In this document: one piece after another, positions 38,901-46,416 of the stretch | Layout: each line of letters opens with the position of its first letter | Position numbering within the stretch: the first letter of the stretch is position 1 | Position numbers and translations under genes: made by a program | Assembly: GCA_907163375.1 (NCBI GenBank) | Contig: CAJQUW010016988.1 | Location: 434,001-498,000, forward strand | DNA: 64,000 bases | Direction of reading: 5' to 3' | DNA from: Prostheceraeus crozeri | Taxonomy: Eukaryota; Platyhelminthes; Polycladida; Euryleptidae | Notes under the pieces: model-generated | Database searches by the model: none | What the model saw: only the letters and a program-made list of their open reading frames with translations | Told to the model about the DNA's origin: nothing

Positions 38901-41900
38901 GGGTTAAATTTGGTATTATCGACAGAAAAATGGTTTTAGGGCTATGACGGTTGTGTTTCTTAGTTTTTGTATGAACTATGATATTCAAGTGATATCCTTT
39001 AACTCGAATTCATTAATCTATCGATTTAATTAATGGTTCTATGTGAAAAGCAAGGTGTCTAAGCTATAATGATAATCGTATAATATCGACAGTTCTATAA
39101 AGGCACGTCAAAATATGCCAAGTAAAATAAACTAGAGACAATATCTATTATATGAAGCAAAATTTTGCAAAAAGTGAAATTTCAAAACTGAATCAGTCTC
39201 TATACAGGCGAACCTATCATCGTCGAAGACGAAAAAGCTACAACGGAAAGTTATCAAATTTCACATTTTCAGACAATCAGAGAGACATCAGATATGTAAA
39301 AATTCGCTTCATGCATTGCAAATTATACTACACTTGAGGTACTGGGCATTTTCCAGCGTTTCTTTAAGGGAATGTCGATGATGCCTTGCAATGTGTCGAC
39401 ATTTTGCGAATATCATTGTAGGCTGTGCAACTCACTTTTCACCTAGAATCATAAATTAAATCGACTGATCACAAGATTCGAGTAAGAGTGGATTATTTGA
39501 ATATCATGGTTCATATTGAAGCTGAGAAATACAACCGTTGGAGCCCTAAACTGCTTTCAACTGTCGATATTGCCCGAAATTTTACACGCATGGTCTAAAT
39601 AGACCTAAAGATTCATAGAGGGATGCATTCAAATCTTGCGAAGGCAATATTCTGAGAGAGTAAACACTGATGATAGAAGACTGAGTATTTAGTCGGTGTC
39701 TTGTTGAAAAGATGCTGTTGGTTACCTTGCACTGATCGGGGCAATATACATGTATAGTAAAATTCGGCGACTGACTTCACACTTCGATATCTGTCAGGAT
39801 GAGGCAATCAGAAGCGTTACACTTATCGGTGTAATTTACTGCACACATGAATGAGTTCCTGAATATCCAACACTATATTATTTTGGAAAATTAACTTAGC
39901 TATCGATATTACCCGATTTTACGATGTAAGTGTAGGATGTTATTTTTCTTTCATCTGAAACAATTCCTTCGGCGTCTTATATTTTGTTTAAACTCCCTCT
40001 TTTTATTCATGAAATGCTTTTTTTGAATGGTAATAGAATTTGGTCTAGGGGTGGTGCCCCTCCTGATTGTCAATGGTGCCCTCATAAAGCTAAAAAAGCG
40101 AGAACCTATCTTAATATTTTTTTACTCATCTGTTGTTTGATCATTATGCATCTGGGTCAACCACATCTGCTTCATCATTAAGATCATCCACTTTCGTAAT
40201 TTGTCATGCCTAATTTCAGTCAATGCGGTACACACCAGCATCAAGAAAATGAGTGTTGTGTCATTGATAATGCATCAATGTATTTCATTTTGTATTGTTT
40301 TGTTTGAATAATTTTATTTCATGTCCTGAATATTGATTTGAGTTTTGAATACACTTCAAAGTTAATGAAATGACTGTAAAATAGGATTTATAGAAGCTCT
40401 TATTCAATCTGAGAATTGTCAAGTTGACAGCAGTGAAGAGGTTGATGGTTCAGACGACCCCGTGTTACGGGGTCAGGCTCTCTAGCGTGTCCCATTTCAG
40501 CGGGGACAAGTGCAAAGAGAAGGAGTTTCACTGACCGTCGCAAGTAGGACAAACTCTTTCCTCTTCGCGATACATTGTAACAGCACGATAAACATGGATT
40601 AATCGAAAATCGAAAGACAACAGAGAGAAGAAATTGACATGTGGAGAGTTCTTTGGCATTGAGAGATGATATGAAAGGGAGAGAGGAACAAACTTCGTGT
40701 GATGAATTATTAATCGTGATCGACGTTGCAACAAAAATAAACATTGATTATGACTGAAGCCTGACTTTTATTAGATACTGATGTACGTGAAAAAAGATAC
40801 TAGGCCTATTGATTGTGACTCGTGGAAAGTATACATAGGTAGACCTCTTGCATGGCTCAGGCTTACCGCGGATCAGGAAATGGATAAATCAACTGCAATT
40901 AATTGATGTTTTTAAATGACTGATCGTACGCACTACGCAGTAATTTTGAACAATTGATTGATTCACAACCAATTATTGCAATTAAACTGTACGATTAAGT
41001 CTATCGAATTTAATTTCCTGAGTATCGCATCGGAGTCTTGTTTGCGAAGTGATGTTGATGGCTACTATTCAAAATTCAGCAGGTCAGCATTCTTGTATTG
41101 TGAAAATTGATGTAATTCTTCCTGTTGGTGTGTGAAGTGTATGCTATTCTGTTAACAGTTGGATAATTGCCCCAAATACTCTCTGACTGCCCTACAATAT
41201 CTAGCGATCACTCCGTGCCTACACTATAAATTGAACAGGTCAAACATTGTTAGCAAGTCGTGTAAGAGTTATAAGTGTGAACAGTTTTGAATGTGATGAA
41301 AACATAGGGCCTATACATGCAAATGACTAAAATTGAATTAATTTGAAATTTTTTCTGCGGAGCGTGTTCAAGTTAATATTTTTGCCAAGAACGTAATACG
41401 CTTGAAAGGCTTACTGCTACAACCAATGCATGGTTAAAAACAATAAACGTCAACGAAGCAATCAATGAATGAAAAAAATGAAGCTTTCACGTCACTACTC
41501 CCCATACTTGAGGCTTGGACGGTGCTGACATTGTCAGGCTTATGGAGCGTTGTAATACTTTTAGTACGGATGCCTTCCTGCCGACTTTCCAATGACACCT
41601 TCTGGGCTCGACCTCTGGACCAAAAGATCGCTAGGCCAAGCACTTAACCACTGTGCCACGGACACCACAAACAATCAATGAATGATGCCATTATTGGTTT
41701 ATTGAAAAAAACCTTCAATTTCAGGCAAGTTAATTAATGATGTTTCGTGATAGTGAACTTGTCGTCTTGCTGTGTTCAGATGATAGATGTTCAAAATGTC
41801 GTCCCTGCTCTTCCCAGTGTCTTAGCATAGGAATCCAAGTTGAGTGACGTTTTGAAGGGGTAACTTGTGAGATATCAATCCAGTCTTCTTTCAAGCGTGT

Positions 41901-42470
41901 TTTCAAATCATCGATAGAATATAATATAAGATACACAGGCCTACAGTCATTTGACGTTTTGCATCGACTTTTTTCTTGCATTATGCGTAATCATTCCAGT
42001 GCACTCCAACAGACGTTTTTGATAATTAACTTTTTTGACGTAATATGGATCGAATGTGTTAGCAGAAGCAAACAAACGCTAAAGTGCAGCTAGAATGAGT
42101 TGATTCCTTTTTGCTTCAACAGCCGATGTTCGCTGAGTGTCAAATCCAGCAGTGCAGTAATCTATCAATGAACTACAATTTTGAAATGCTGGAAATAACT
42201 TCCACCAAAACGGATGGATTTGCGGAAAACCCCTGCTAGCTATCCTGCATCTGCATCTGGCTAATTTCTATAATTTCACCGTCAATTTTATCTTTTTTCA
42301 GATGGAATTCATCGCTGGGAAAATAACCCTCGGTACAGATTTCCTACAATTCCGATTCAATCAGTCGGTTACGACGACGCAAAGAAAATATTAGACCTTC
42401 TATTAGATAATCCTGTGCCAGCAAAATGGAACCAAACTATAGCAAAGCACATCGGACCGACGACAGAAGT
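11583..42470 (+). CDS. Glutamate carboxypeptidase II / NAALADase-like gene, four N-terminal exons
   Basis: Exons at 11583-11964, 13963-14357, 16458-16767 and 42302-42470 join in consistent phases (1, 0, 1, leaving phase 2) into about 419 residues. The order is a cytoplasmic tail, one transmembrane helix, a lumenal stem and the PA domain up to the return into the peptidase fold. Family members are dimeric type II membrane zinc peptidases that cleave C-terminal glutamate from N-acetyl-aspartyl-glutamate or polyglutamyl folate. Vertebrate proteins are about 750 residues, so roughly the last 45 percent, including all zinc ligands, is missing here. I could not find the HRDxW-type zinc-site exon after 42470. 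Either the next intron exceeds 21 kb or the gene is truncated. FOLH1 and NAALAD2 paralogues cannot be told apart from this portion. Confidence 0.85.
12150..12560 (-). mobile_element. Degraded LINE 3' remnant in intron 1
   Basis: A GC-richer block within an AT-rich intron. The minus-strand translation near its upstream edge gives R-L-R-stop-AGHVRRRDEMPY, resembling the GHVxRRDE segment near the C-terminus of many RTE-like LINE proteins. The rest drifts out of register and cannot be aligned by eye, so the identification rests on this short string and the base composition. Confidence 0.35.
12565..13960. other. Intron 1, remainder
   Basis: AT-rich intronic sequence. Short frames on both strands have no domain features. 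It ends in a clear acceptor (TTTTATTTCACAG at 13950-13962). Confidence 0.6.
13963..14357 (+). CDS. GCPII-like exon 2: lumenal stem and start of peptidase fold
   Basis: Acceptor CACAG ends at 13962 and donor GTAAGT starts at 14358. The exon is 395 bases, entering in phase 1 and leaving in phase 0. The translation begins GVKLTSYCKKC, then runs through MKTMMKLFTKKVHPAGT and VDLATKIYNVWK to QLSYADKTRPNSVSAF. These match the conserved family segments around IPHLAGT, LAKQIQSQWK and LLSYPNKTHPNYIS. The end, FPYNAYSPNGTVK, corresponds to the PFSAFSPQG segment leading into the PA domain. Confidence 0.85.
14358..14870. other. Intron 2, first part
   Basis: Non-coding, AT-rich; nothing recognisable before the SINE copy at 14875. 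Confidence 0.6.
14875..15023 (+). mobile_element. tRNA-derived SINE, family 1, degraded copy
   Basis: Shares with the copies at 41473-41671 and 54622-54830 the head string GTGCCACAGTGGTTAA, the TGTCATTG and AGTCAGGA body segments and the CCCCAGT...GTGATG tail in the same order. The B box is decayed, so this is an old copy in intron 2 of the carboxypeptidase gene. Confidence 0.6.
15024..15710. other. Intron 2, middle part
   Basis: AT-rich; a 61-codon frame at 15165-15350 has no supporting features. Confidence 0.6.
15711..15862 (-). mobile_element. tRNA-derived SINE, family 1, degraded minus copy
   Basis: On the minus strand the block starts with TGTGGCACAGTAGCTAAGTGCT-like sequence, as in the intact copy at 41671, followed by TTGGCCT, a decayed B box, GGAAGTCAGCAGGAAGTGC and a terminal CCTCCAGTGAGGTT. 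The order matches the family and the divergence is high. Confidence 0.55.
15932..16330. mobile_element. Partial copy of the CAGGGTGTCCGCGC transposon
   Basis: Colinear with bases 30961-31460 of the complete element at 30067-31460. Both start GACTTT(A/G)CA(C/A)ATATTCCGTTAA and end in GCGCGGACACCCTG. The copy lacks a segment near its right end and the whole left half. It sits 127 bases before exon 3. Confidence 0.65.
16458..16767 (+). CDS. GCPII-like exon 3: protease-associated (PA) domain
   Basis: Acceptor CCTTTAG ends at 16457 and donor GTAAGC begins at 16768. It is 310 bases, phase 0 in and phase 1 out. It reads GEFVYVNYGKASDF, VKGRIAIARIGGGYRAG, AGAIGAIIYADPS, YPKGWLLPGD, FGNMRMSGGGGDPLTPGLPAV. 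This aligns directly with the human GCPII PA domain (VYVNYARTEDF, KIVIARYG, AKGVILYSDPAD, GDPLTPGYPA). The Arg of YRAG and the Asn of FGNM align with human Arg210 and Asn257 of the glutamate pocket, and the Thr of PLTPG with the calcium-site Thr269. This exon alone fixes the family. Confidence 0.92.
16858..17332. repeat. Foldback MITE in intron 3
   Basis: Left arm 16858-17070 and right arm 17119-17332 are imperfect reverse complements (about 85-90 percent by eye). Shared blocks include TTGTTG, AAATAATATTATTTTTCAG, TTGGCCTTGCCAATT and CAAATGCTACATCATTTGAAAT. The short centre is TATCGATA-rich. There is no coding content and no clear target duplication. A partial relative lies at 23595-23660. 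Confidence 0.75.
17340..18110. other. Unassigned intronic sequence
   Basis: A GC-richer block at 17630-17980 has overlapping frames on both strands (17632-17838 and 17672-17983 minus, 17850-18074 plus). None shows a recognisable domain. It may be a decayed mobile element. Confidence 0.4.
18113..18300 (-). mobile_element. LINE fragment, ORF2 C-terminus
   Basis: The minus-strand frame ends KADVYDRQKWRRIIRR then KLSNAPSSGPQGRKMKRT and a stop. This is the typical C-terminal tail of RTE-like LINE proteins (DAxDRxKWRRxIR followed by a basic SGxxGRK end). Everything upstream of about 18300 has lost similarity, so it is a strongly 5'-truncated copy. Confidence 0.6.
18301..20020. other. Intron 3, no recognisable feature
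   Basis: Short minus-strand frames at 18782-18991 and 19151-19369 have no motifs. No repeat boundary was found. Confidence 0.55.
20022..20085. repeat. Imperfect ACGACT tandem repeat
   Basis: Roughly ten imperfect units of ACTACG/ACGACT over about 64 bases, just upstream of the hAT element. Confidence 0.7.
20123..21328. mobile_element. Non-autonomous hAT element, CCGG-rich family, copy 1
   Basis: Starts CAGGGTTGGAACTGG and ends with CTAGTTCCAACCCTA, inverted ends that match copy 2 at 37382-38441. Flanking 8-base direct repeats GTACGTAG (20115-20122) and GTACGTAA (21329-21336) differ at one base, as expected for an older hAT insertion. The sub-terminal 120 bases at both sides are rich in CCGGC and CCGGT strings. 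The interior is AT-rich with no transposase frame. Confidence 0.8.
21340..24745. other. Intron 3, mostly unassigned
   Basis: No gene. At 23595-23660 there is a fragment related to the foldback MITE at 16858 (ATTTCAAATGAT followed by TAGCATTTGATTT). Frames at 22188-22385 and 23721-24035 are unsupported. Confidence 0.55.
24750..28310 (-). mobile_element. Almost complete RTE-like LINE, antisense in intron 3
   Basis: Minus-strand non-LTR retrotransposon. From 5' to 3' it has a GC-rich leader (about 28310-28011), an endonuclease-reverse transcriptase reading region (28010-24766) and a short 3' end of GTGAG repeats (about 24775-24755), a simple-repeat tail common in RTE-type LINEs. No target duplication was resolved. 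Sequence quality of the protein suggests a fairly young insertion. The clade assignment rests on motif style (GMPGRGTTDAIF, LEKAFDRVPRKV) and is tentative. Confidence 0.85.
24766..28010 (-). pseudogene. LINE ORF: apurinic endonuclease, reverse transcriptase, zinc finger
   Basis: First segment 28010-26154, 618 residues. It holds the APE-type endonuclease, with ASLNVGT (about 66-72), VQETRWRG (94-101), GGDFNGHVG (near 200), STQVDYILV (near 273) and SQHKL (near 298), and then the start of the reverse transcriptase (RNGKAAGPSGI). After a frame break near 26230 the RT continues (FGFMPGRGTTDAIF, a stop near 26056, LEKAFDRVP) into 26013-25306 with HQGSVLSPLLF and the catalytic LYADDLVIA. A Cys/His cluster follows (CGVCHRG, YCARCKRWIHHKC, CKKC), resembling a PHD-type finger. 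A stop near 25303 precedes the C-terminal part 25230-24766 (WYGHVQRMDEADWPKK, NPRGRPKKRW). About three lesions make this copy inactive. Confidence 0.85.
28320..30060. other. Intron 3, no recognisable feature
   Basis: Strongly AT-rich. A small perfect stem, CCAGTACT/AGTACTGG, lies at 28701-28722. Nothing coding is supported. Confidence 0.6.
30067..31460. mobile_element. Non-autonomous DNA transposon with CAGGGTGTCCGCGC ends
   Basis: Inverted ends CAGGGTGTCCGCGC (30067-30080) and GCGCGGACACCCTG (31447-31460) are flanked by the direct repeat TAATAT (30061-30066 and 31461-31466). Both sub-terminal regions carry repeated CCTGGAAAACCTGGAAA-type strings. No transposase frame is present. The CAGGG ends suggest hAT, but only 6 rather than 8 flanking bases are duplicated. 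A partial second copy is at 15932-16330. Confidence 0.75.
30893..31054. repeat. 68-bp internal inverted repeat
   Basis: Left arm 30893-30960 and right arm 30987-31054 are almost perfect complements, for example AGGAGAAC against GTTCTCCT and ATGAAATGT against ACATTTCAT, around a 26-base loop. It lies in the middle of the transposon at 30067-31460. Only the right half is shared with the copy at 15932, so the left half could be a later foldback duplication. Confidence 0.8.
31470..33390. other. Intron 3, no recognisable feature
   Basis: AT-rich, with no supported frames or repeats. Confidence 0.6.
33400..34035 (+). mobile_element. Degraded LINE reverse-transcriptase fragment (jockey-like)
   Basis: In one + frame the text reads YRPVSFLSPLAKSLE, NTIAAGFNSKATDYAV, TSLDLIKLFDTAH, HALIHKLKL and KTGVPQQGILYPFPFN. 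These are the RT blocks around palm motif A (LDLxKxFD) and the GVPQGxxLxPxLF motif. Several stops interrupt it and the catalytic YADD block is not visible. Composition (C-rich) contrasts with the surrounding intron. Confidence 0.7.
34040..34930. other. Unassigned intronic sequence
   Basis: A GC-richer block at 34590-34830 could be the leader of the LINE fragment that follows, but no homology is evident. The minus frame 34368-34607 has no motif. Confidence 0.45.
34940..36110 (+). mobile_element. Degraded LINE, reverse transcriptase to C-terminus
   Basis: Fragments in several frames: LLVDFSRSFDKLPHESIM (RT motif A), PGGVVPQGSIVGPFIF (the GVPQG block), ILGMNLSDDHKWNAHI (the LGVxxSDDLKWxxHI block) and, after a small insertion, TCPFGHTPQTVEHIVTDC followed by HKFP (35924-35985). 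The last is the Cys/His tail found at the end of many LINE proteins. Many frame breaks show it is long dead. The C-terminal part could belong to a second LINE family joined by chance. Confidence 0.65.
35711..35843. mobile_element. Small insertion with hairpins inside the LINE remnant
   Basis: The string CGGTGG(A/G)TTCGAC occurs at 35711-35723 and again at 35831-35843, consistent with a target duplication around about 107 bases. Just inside the second copy lie two adjacent hairpins: CAGGTAGG/CCTACCTG (about 35791-35813) and CCCACCGT/ACGGTGGG (35821-35837). LINE-like coding resumes afterwards. Confidence 0.35.
36120..37373. other. Unassigned intronic sequence
   Basis: No gene. A patch rich in TTTCGC/GCGAAA lies at 36955-37020, with a related patch in opposite orientation at 38795-38870. 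The two could be ends of an older element interrupted by the hAT copy between them. Confidence 0.45.
37382..38441. mobile_element. Non-autonomous hAT element, CCGG-rich family, copy 2
   Basis: Ends CAGGGTTGGAACCGGCC and GGCCGGTTCCAACCCTG are perfect inverted repeats. The flanking 8-base duplication GTGTCACA (37374-37381 and 38442-38449) is exact, the hallmark of hAT insertion. The 130 bases at the left end are an extreme CCGG/GGCC-rich run. The right end carries a weaker version. The interior is AT-rich without transposase. Exact duplication and clean ends show a younger insertion than copy 1. Confidence 0.9.
38907..39577. repeat. Foldback element in intron 3
   Basis: Left arm about 38907-39095 and right arm about 39390-39577 are reverse complements at roughly 75 percent. 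Shared blocks include TATCGACAG, TTTAGGGCT, ACGGTTGT, ATGATATTCAA, TCGATTTAATT and GTGAAAAG. The outer ends are near TATCGACAG. There is no coding content and target duplications are unclear. Confidence 0.65.
39580..41458. other. Intron 3, no recognisable feature
   Basis: AT-rich. A perfect 8-base stem GACCCCGT/ACGGGGTC lies at 40455-40473 inside a modest GC patch. Overlapping minus frames at 40400-40744 have no motifs. Confidence 0.6.
41473..41671 (-). mobile_element. tRNA-derived SINE, family 1, best-bounded copy
   Basis: The minus-strand head GTGGTGTCCGTGGCACAGTGG (A box TGGCACAGTGG) and B-box-like GGTCGAGCCC are spaced as in a tRNA. A family-specific body follows, with GTCGGCAGGAAGG, CAACGCTCC and GTCAGCACCGTCCAAG. 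The flanking 14-base repeat CAATCAATGAATGA (41459-41472 and 41672-41685) is an exact target duplication, as made by LINE-driven insertion, so the insertion is recent. Other copies: 14875, 15711, 54622. Confidence 0.88.
41690..42300. other. End of intron 3
   Basis: No feature apart from a strong acceptor before exon 4 (polypyrimidine TCTTTTTTCAG, 42291-42301). Confidence 0.65.
42302..42470 (+). CDS. GCPII-like exon 4: return from PA domain to peptidase fold
   Basis: Acceptor ends at 42301 and donor GTGAGTG starts at 42471. The exon is 169 bases, entering in phase 1 (completing Asp) and leaving in phase 2. It reads DGIHRWENNPRY, RFPTIPIQSVGYDDAKKILDL and VPAKWNQTIAKHIGPTTEV in register. This aligns with LPSIPVHPIGYYDAQKLLEKM and the W-x-G/Q-x-L...VGPGF region of human GCPII. 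It lies 25.5 kb after exon 3, yet no family residues are missing between them. Confidence 0.85.
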
Positions 42471-42853
42471 GTGAGTGTCTTAATATGATTGCTTTCTGTT
42501 GCAGCGCGCATGATTTTCATTGCGTATGAAGAGGGTATAAACAGGCATAGGCTAGGGCTCCTTCGAATGACTGGTTGGGAAAATAAAGTATTCGGAAAAT
42601 TCCTGCCAGCAAGTCCATTGCTTCGTGCTCATAAAGAATCAGATGATCTTGCCATGTTGTCAACAATTATTAGGAGCTCATCACCCCGGCTATCTTGCCT
42701 TTCATCGAGGCGGCAAGGGCCTCTCTGTCATTGATGAGCCCTTTTTCGGCGCGGTAGGGGCCTGCTTGTCAACAAGGGGCAATTTTGGAGCGATGGAAAC
42801 CTCCTGTCAAGGCGGTAAAGGGTCTTCTGTTACTGAGACGGCTCATTTCAGGT

Positions 42854-43919
42854 TAGTGATGAAAATTTTCCGGAAAATTTTGAAACTTTTGAAACTTTTG
42901 AATTTTTCCGGAAAATATCATCAATCAAAATTTTCCGTGGAAAATTTTGGAAATTTTTGATTTTTTTGATAGGCCGTACAATTTGAGCGCTTCAAGTGCC
43001 GAGGCAGCTGCGTACCAATAAATTGGGTCTAAAGCTCTTGATTTCATCATTATTTCGATTAAAGCGATCGTGGCAATCCGGATTTTTGAACATTCCTTTG
43101 CCACCAGTGGCTTAACATTGTTAGGATTTTTATTTATCACACATACACCGTTTGGGATAACGTGAATCTTGCTTTACAATAGGGGTATAATTTCATGCAA
43201 TGTGAAAGATCTGGAGCAAAAATAATGTACTTCATTTTGGAGTTTTGCTAATTGTTAGCTTCAAAGTTAAGCTTTATTATGCAGTGTTGATCATAGTGAT
43301 GCAAATTCTCGATGTGTTGATGAACATGTGATGAAGTACAAGCACACAGTCCACGCAGCATTCATGAGCGACCATAATGGAATATATAAAGACTGTAAAC
43401 TCGTGAGATATTTGGACACTAAAGATATCTGTGATGAGTAAAAGAATATCTATGATAGCTTCAAACTTCTGGCGCATTGTCCGATATCTTCGTTGAGGAT
43501 ACACATCCCCATTTCTAGTTCAGATGGTTCATGTAGTTCCAAATCGATATCAGATCTGTCCAAATGAATTTCAGATATGATCCAGATGAATTGGAGATCT
43601 CCAGTTGAATTAAAGATTTTTCAAATTGAGCATGTGACAGATATATGAAATTCAGCTAGAGAAATCTGAAATCCATCTATTGACTGAAATTCATTTGGAA
43701 AGATCTGAAATAGACATGGAAAAGTTGCAGTTGGTTCCAAAAGTCAACATGCAGGGATAGAGAAGTTTTCGGTCTTTGCATATTGCATAGTCTTTCAAAC
43801 GACTACAACAAGTCTCCAAAACAAAGGAAAAAATGTCAATCACCGAAAAATAAATTTCAAAATTTCCACTGGAAAATGTTCCGGAAAATTTTCGGGAAAA
43901 TTTTCCATTTGCATCACTA
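42854..43919. mobile_element. Non-autonomous hAT element with TAGTGATG ends
   Basis: Starts TAGTGATGAAAATTTTCC and ends TTTTCCATTTGCATCACTA. The exact 8-base duplication TTTCAGGT (42846-42853 and 43920-43927) flanks it. Both sub-terminal regions are built of AAATTTTCCGG-type strings. An internal inverted pair sits at 43551-43574 and 43684-43707 (CAGATCTGTCC and its near complement). There is no transposase. This family is distinct from the CCGG-rich one. Confidence 0.85.
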
Positions 43920-44094
43920 TTTCAGGTTGAAAAAGGTTGACCGCTCATTGATTAAGCGGCATTAAATCTTATTGAGTGTCTTGCACATATTCCATGTCAA
44001 GAAGTACTTGTAGCCAATTCCTAACTCATGCATGAAAATATAATATATCTTCCACCAAAGACTATCTTCTATCTCTAAAATTCTACTTTTCGTC

Positions 44095-44520
44095 CGCTGA
44101 TAGGATATTGTTGCCGTCTGTGGGTTGGCGCCCCACAAACACGAATCAACCTCTTCGAGCGGGTTGAGAAACGTGTCAAGAATCTTATGAGTGAAAACTT
44201 GCTAGCGAGTTGCAGCCGCTCTCCGTCAGAGTTGCTTCACTCAGTCTCTTCTACAGATGCATGTACTATTTCTCAAGAGGCACACAAAGAGCTAATGCAC
44301 TCACATGCTATCATGTGATCTTAGAACGCACACGTACTGTGAGTCGCTCGAAAAGCTACGTATATTGTTCGCACAGCCTTGAAATCAGCTTCCCCAGATC
44401 ACTTTCCATGACCAATACAATCATGATGCTTTCAAGGTTTCCGAATCAGCTTTTTGAGCACCAACATTTGTCTAATCTTCGTTTATCATCAGTTTGTGTT
44501 TTTTCTGTCTGATTGCATAT
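44095..44520 (+). mobile_element. LINE fragment, 3' end of reverse-transcriptase protein
   Basis: Two + frames together show WVGAPQTRINLFERVEKRVKNL and, after a frame change near 44200, VASLSLFYRCMYYFSRGT, EISFPRSLSM and SRFPNQLFEH. These match the end of jockey/CR1-like proteins (GAPxxxLxLLDRVQRR, VASLSLFYRYY, FPRTxxLWNxLP). It is a dead, 5'-truncated copy. Confidence 0.65.
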
Positions 44521-44893
44521 AATCAGGTGGTAATGTAATGCATTACCGAACCTCTCTTTTCCTGATGAAATTTGGAGGCAGCCTATCAATTGATAAAGAT
44601 TCAAATGATGCTGTAATCCATGGAGACATCATTGTAGTGCAGGGATATCATTGCACACTTGCATGCAATTAGAAATACAAAATTGGTCGACATGGAAATT
44701 AGCCTGAAAACGTGATTAAATCGCTATGGAGTAGCCCGCGAATCACCCGGGAATTTGAAGCCTGAATCTTGTCGTCACCATCGGTCTGTAAGACAAGTTG
44801 CACATTTGAAAATCGCTTTTCTTGCTTGAATGTGATAGAAGATTCAATGTAATAGGGAGGCATAAACTTTAACTCACCAATTTATTTTTCATT

Positions 44894-44944
44894 CGTATTT
44901 TTCCAGACCCTGGATTTCACCGAATCCAGAACCTGGAAAATACG
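44894..44944. repeat. 50-base hairpin
   Basis: CGTATTTTTCCAG with CTGGATT pairs with AATCCAG and CTGGAAAATACG around the loop TCACCG, with a 3-base internal mismatch. The strings recall the CCTGGAAA motif of the transposon at 30067, so a mobile-element remnant is likely. Confidence 0.55.
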
Positions 44945-44989
44945 CCCTAATTTAGTGTAACCGTGTGACTGTGTTGTCGCGGACAAATT

Positions 44990-45590
44990 AATCACAGGCA
45001 AAAGATGCACTCAAAGGTGCGGAGTGGGACCCAGAGTAGCAACAATCTATCCCAATCCACCACCCAGCACCAAACTAACAGCAGCTGCGCACCAGGCCTG
45101 GAGACCATGATATGTTACAAAGAATGCAGACACACATGGACACTCCATTGAAACGACAAGGGACATAGCTACTCATATGGGAAGGTCCCCATCAAACTCC
45201 TTAACCCCGGTTCGTTTGCACCGGTGTCATGCTGACTTCCAGCAGAAACAACCCTGCCAGCAATCCTCCACATTATCAAAGACTGACTCAGGCGTCTCAG
45301 GGATACATTGGCAATTACGGGTGTCTCCCCCAGTCATGAGCACTCGCTCGTTGGGACCAGGAACCCAACAAGAACCAACCTTGACACCAAGTAGCCAGAC
45401 CGAACTATCGCTACCCCAGACACAGCCATCAAGCACATGCTCTCGGACTTACGTGCTCCGAGAATGAATCCCGTTGTGCGGTCTTTGCCAGATGTCACTG
45501 GAACTGTTCTCCACGGTCACCAGATCTATTCCCTGCAGTCACCAGACTTTCCCCTGGAGCCAGAGCTACCTGAGGTTAGGTCAAATTATT
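44990..45590. other. GC-rich block of unknown origin
   Basis: About 600 bases of markedly higher GC than the surroundings, with opposed frames at 45177-45467 (+) and 45227-45436 (-). Neither shows a domain or clear coding bias. Probably a decayed mobile-element segment. Confidence 0.35.
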
Positions 45591-46410
45591 ATTAAACAGA
45601 CTATTTTGAAGCGATTTGAATTTGTGCACTTTGTTGTTGAGAACAGTAACTTCTTGATGGAGGATGCATGCTCTGTCTTTGTATTGCACTAAAGTTTCCA
45701 TTTAAGCGTTTCAATATGCCAATAGTTGTACTATTTTGCATAAAATAAATGAATCGATATAAAAGTTTGTCAATTTTTATTTTTTGATTCCAATCCATTC
45801 AGACAATTTGAACTGTCACAATGAACTGTGGCTGCATAAAGCACATGTGTTTTACATGTGATTGAACTAAGTGATTAGTCTTAATTTATGAAGAAATCAA
45901 AGTAATGCTCTCAAACTGTATTTATTGCGCAATCGGAGCAGATGTAAAAATGAAAACGGATGCTTTGACATCAGAATTGAACGGTCAAGACTGCAATAAT
46001 CTTTTGTGGACATTCGAATGAACTCGCCATTTACCTGTTATGACATCAGGAAAATGAGATAATAAAGAAATGGTATGGGATGTATTGACGTCATTGCATT
46101 ATCAACAATTAGATATAATGACATCAGAAGGTGAAGATCTAACGTTATCAACTGACAGAGGAAATCATTAAAATGGCCTATGCTCGCTGAAAAAGGTGAT
46201 GGTAAAAGCGGAGGTGTAAATTGAGAGGTGAAAATGGCGTCAATCTTTTATCAGAATGTCATGATTAACATAATCAGTGAAGGGGAGTGATTCATGAGAA
46301 TTCACACAAATTCAGTGAAATATTGCCAGATAATAATTGTTCAAAAGGAGTTTTCGTTCCACATTGACGCAGTGAGGGGGAATGCTAATTTCTTTGCTAC
46401 CATTTTTATT
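45591..46410. other. No recognisable gene
   Basis: Non-coding. TGACATCAG recurs at 45966, 46041 and 46119 without surrounding homology, so it is not called a tandem repeat. Confidence 0.55.
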
Positions 46411-46416
46411 TTTAGA

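Noticed and set aside
45177-45467. 96-codon frame in the GC-rich block
   Set aside because: Composition (Ser, Thr, Pro and Gln from C-rich sequence) and an opposed frame suggest chance in GC-rich DNA.
45966-46127. TGACATCAG recurring every 75-78 bases
   Set aside because: Flanking bases do not align between the three sites, so it is not a tandem repeat or array.
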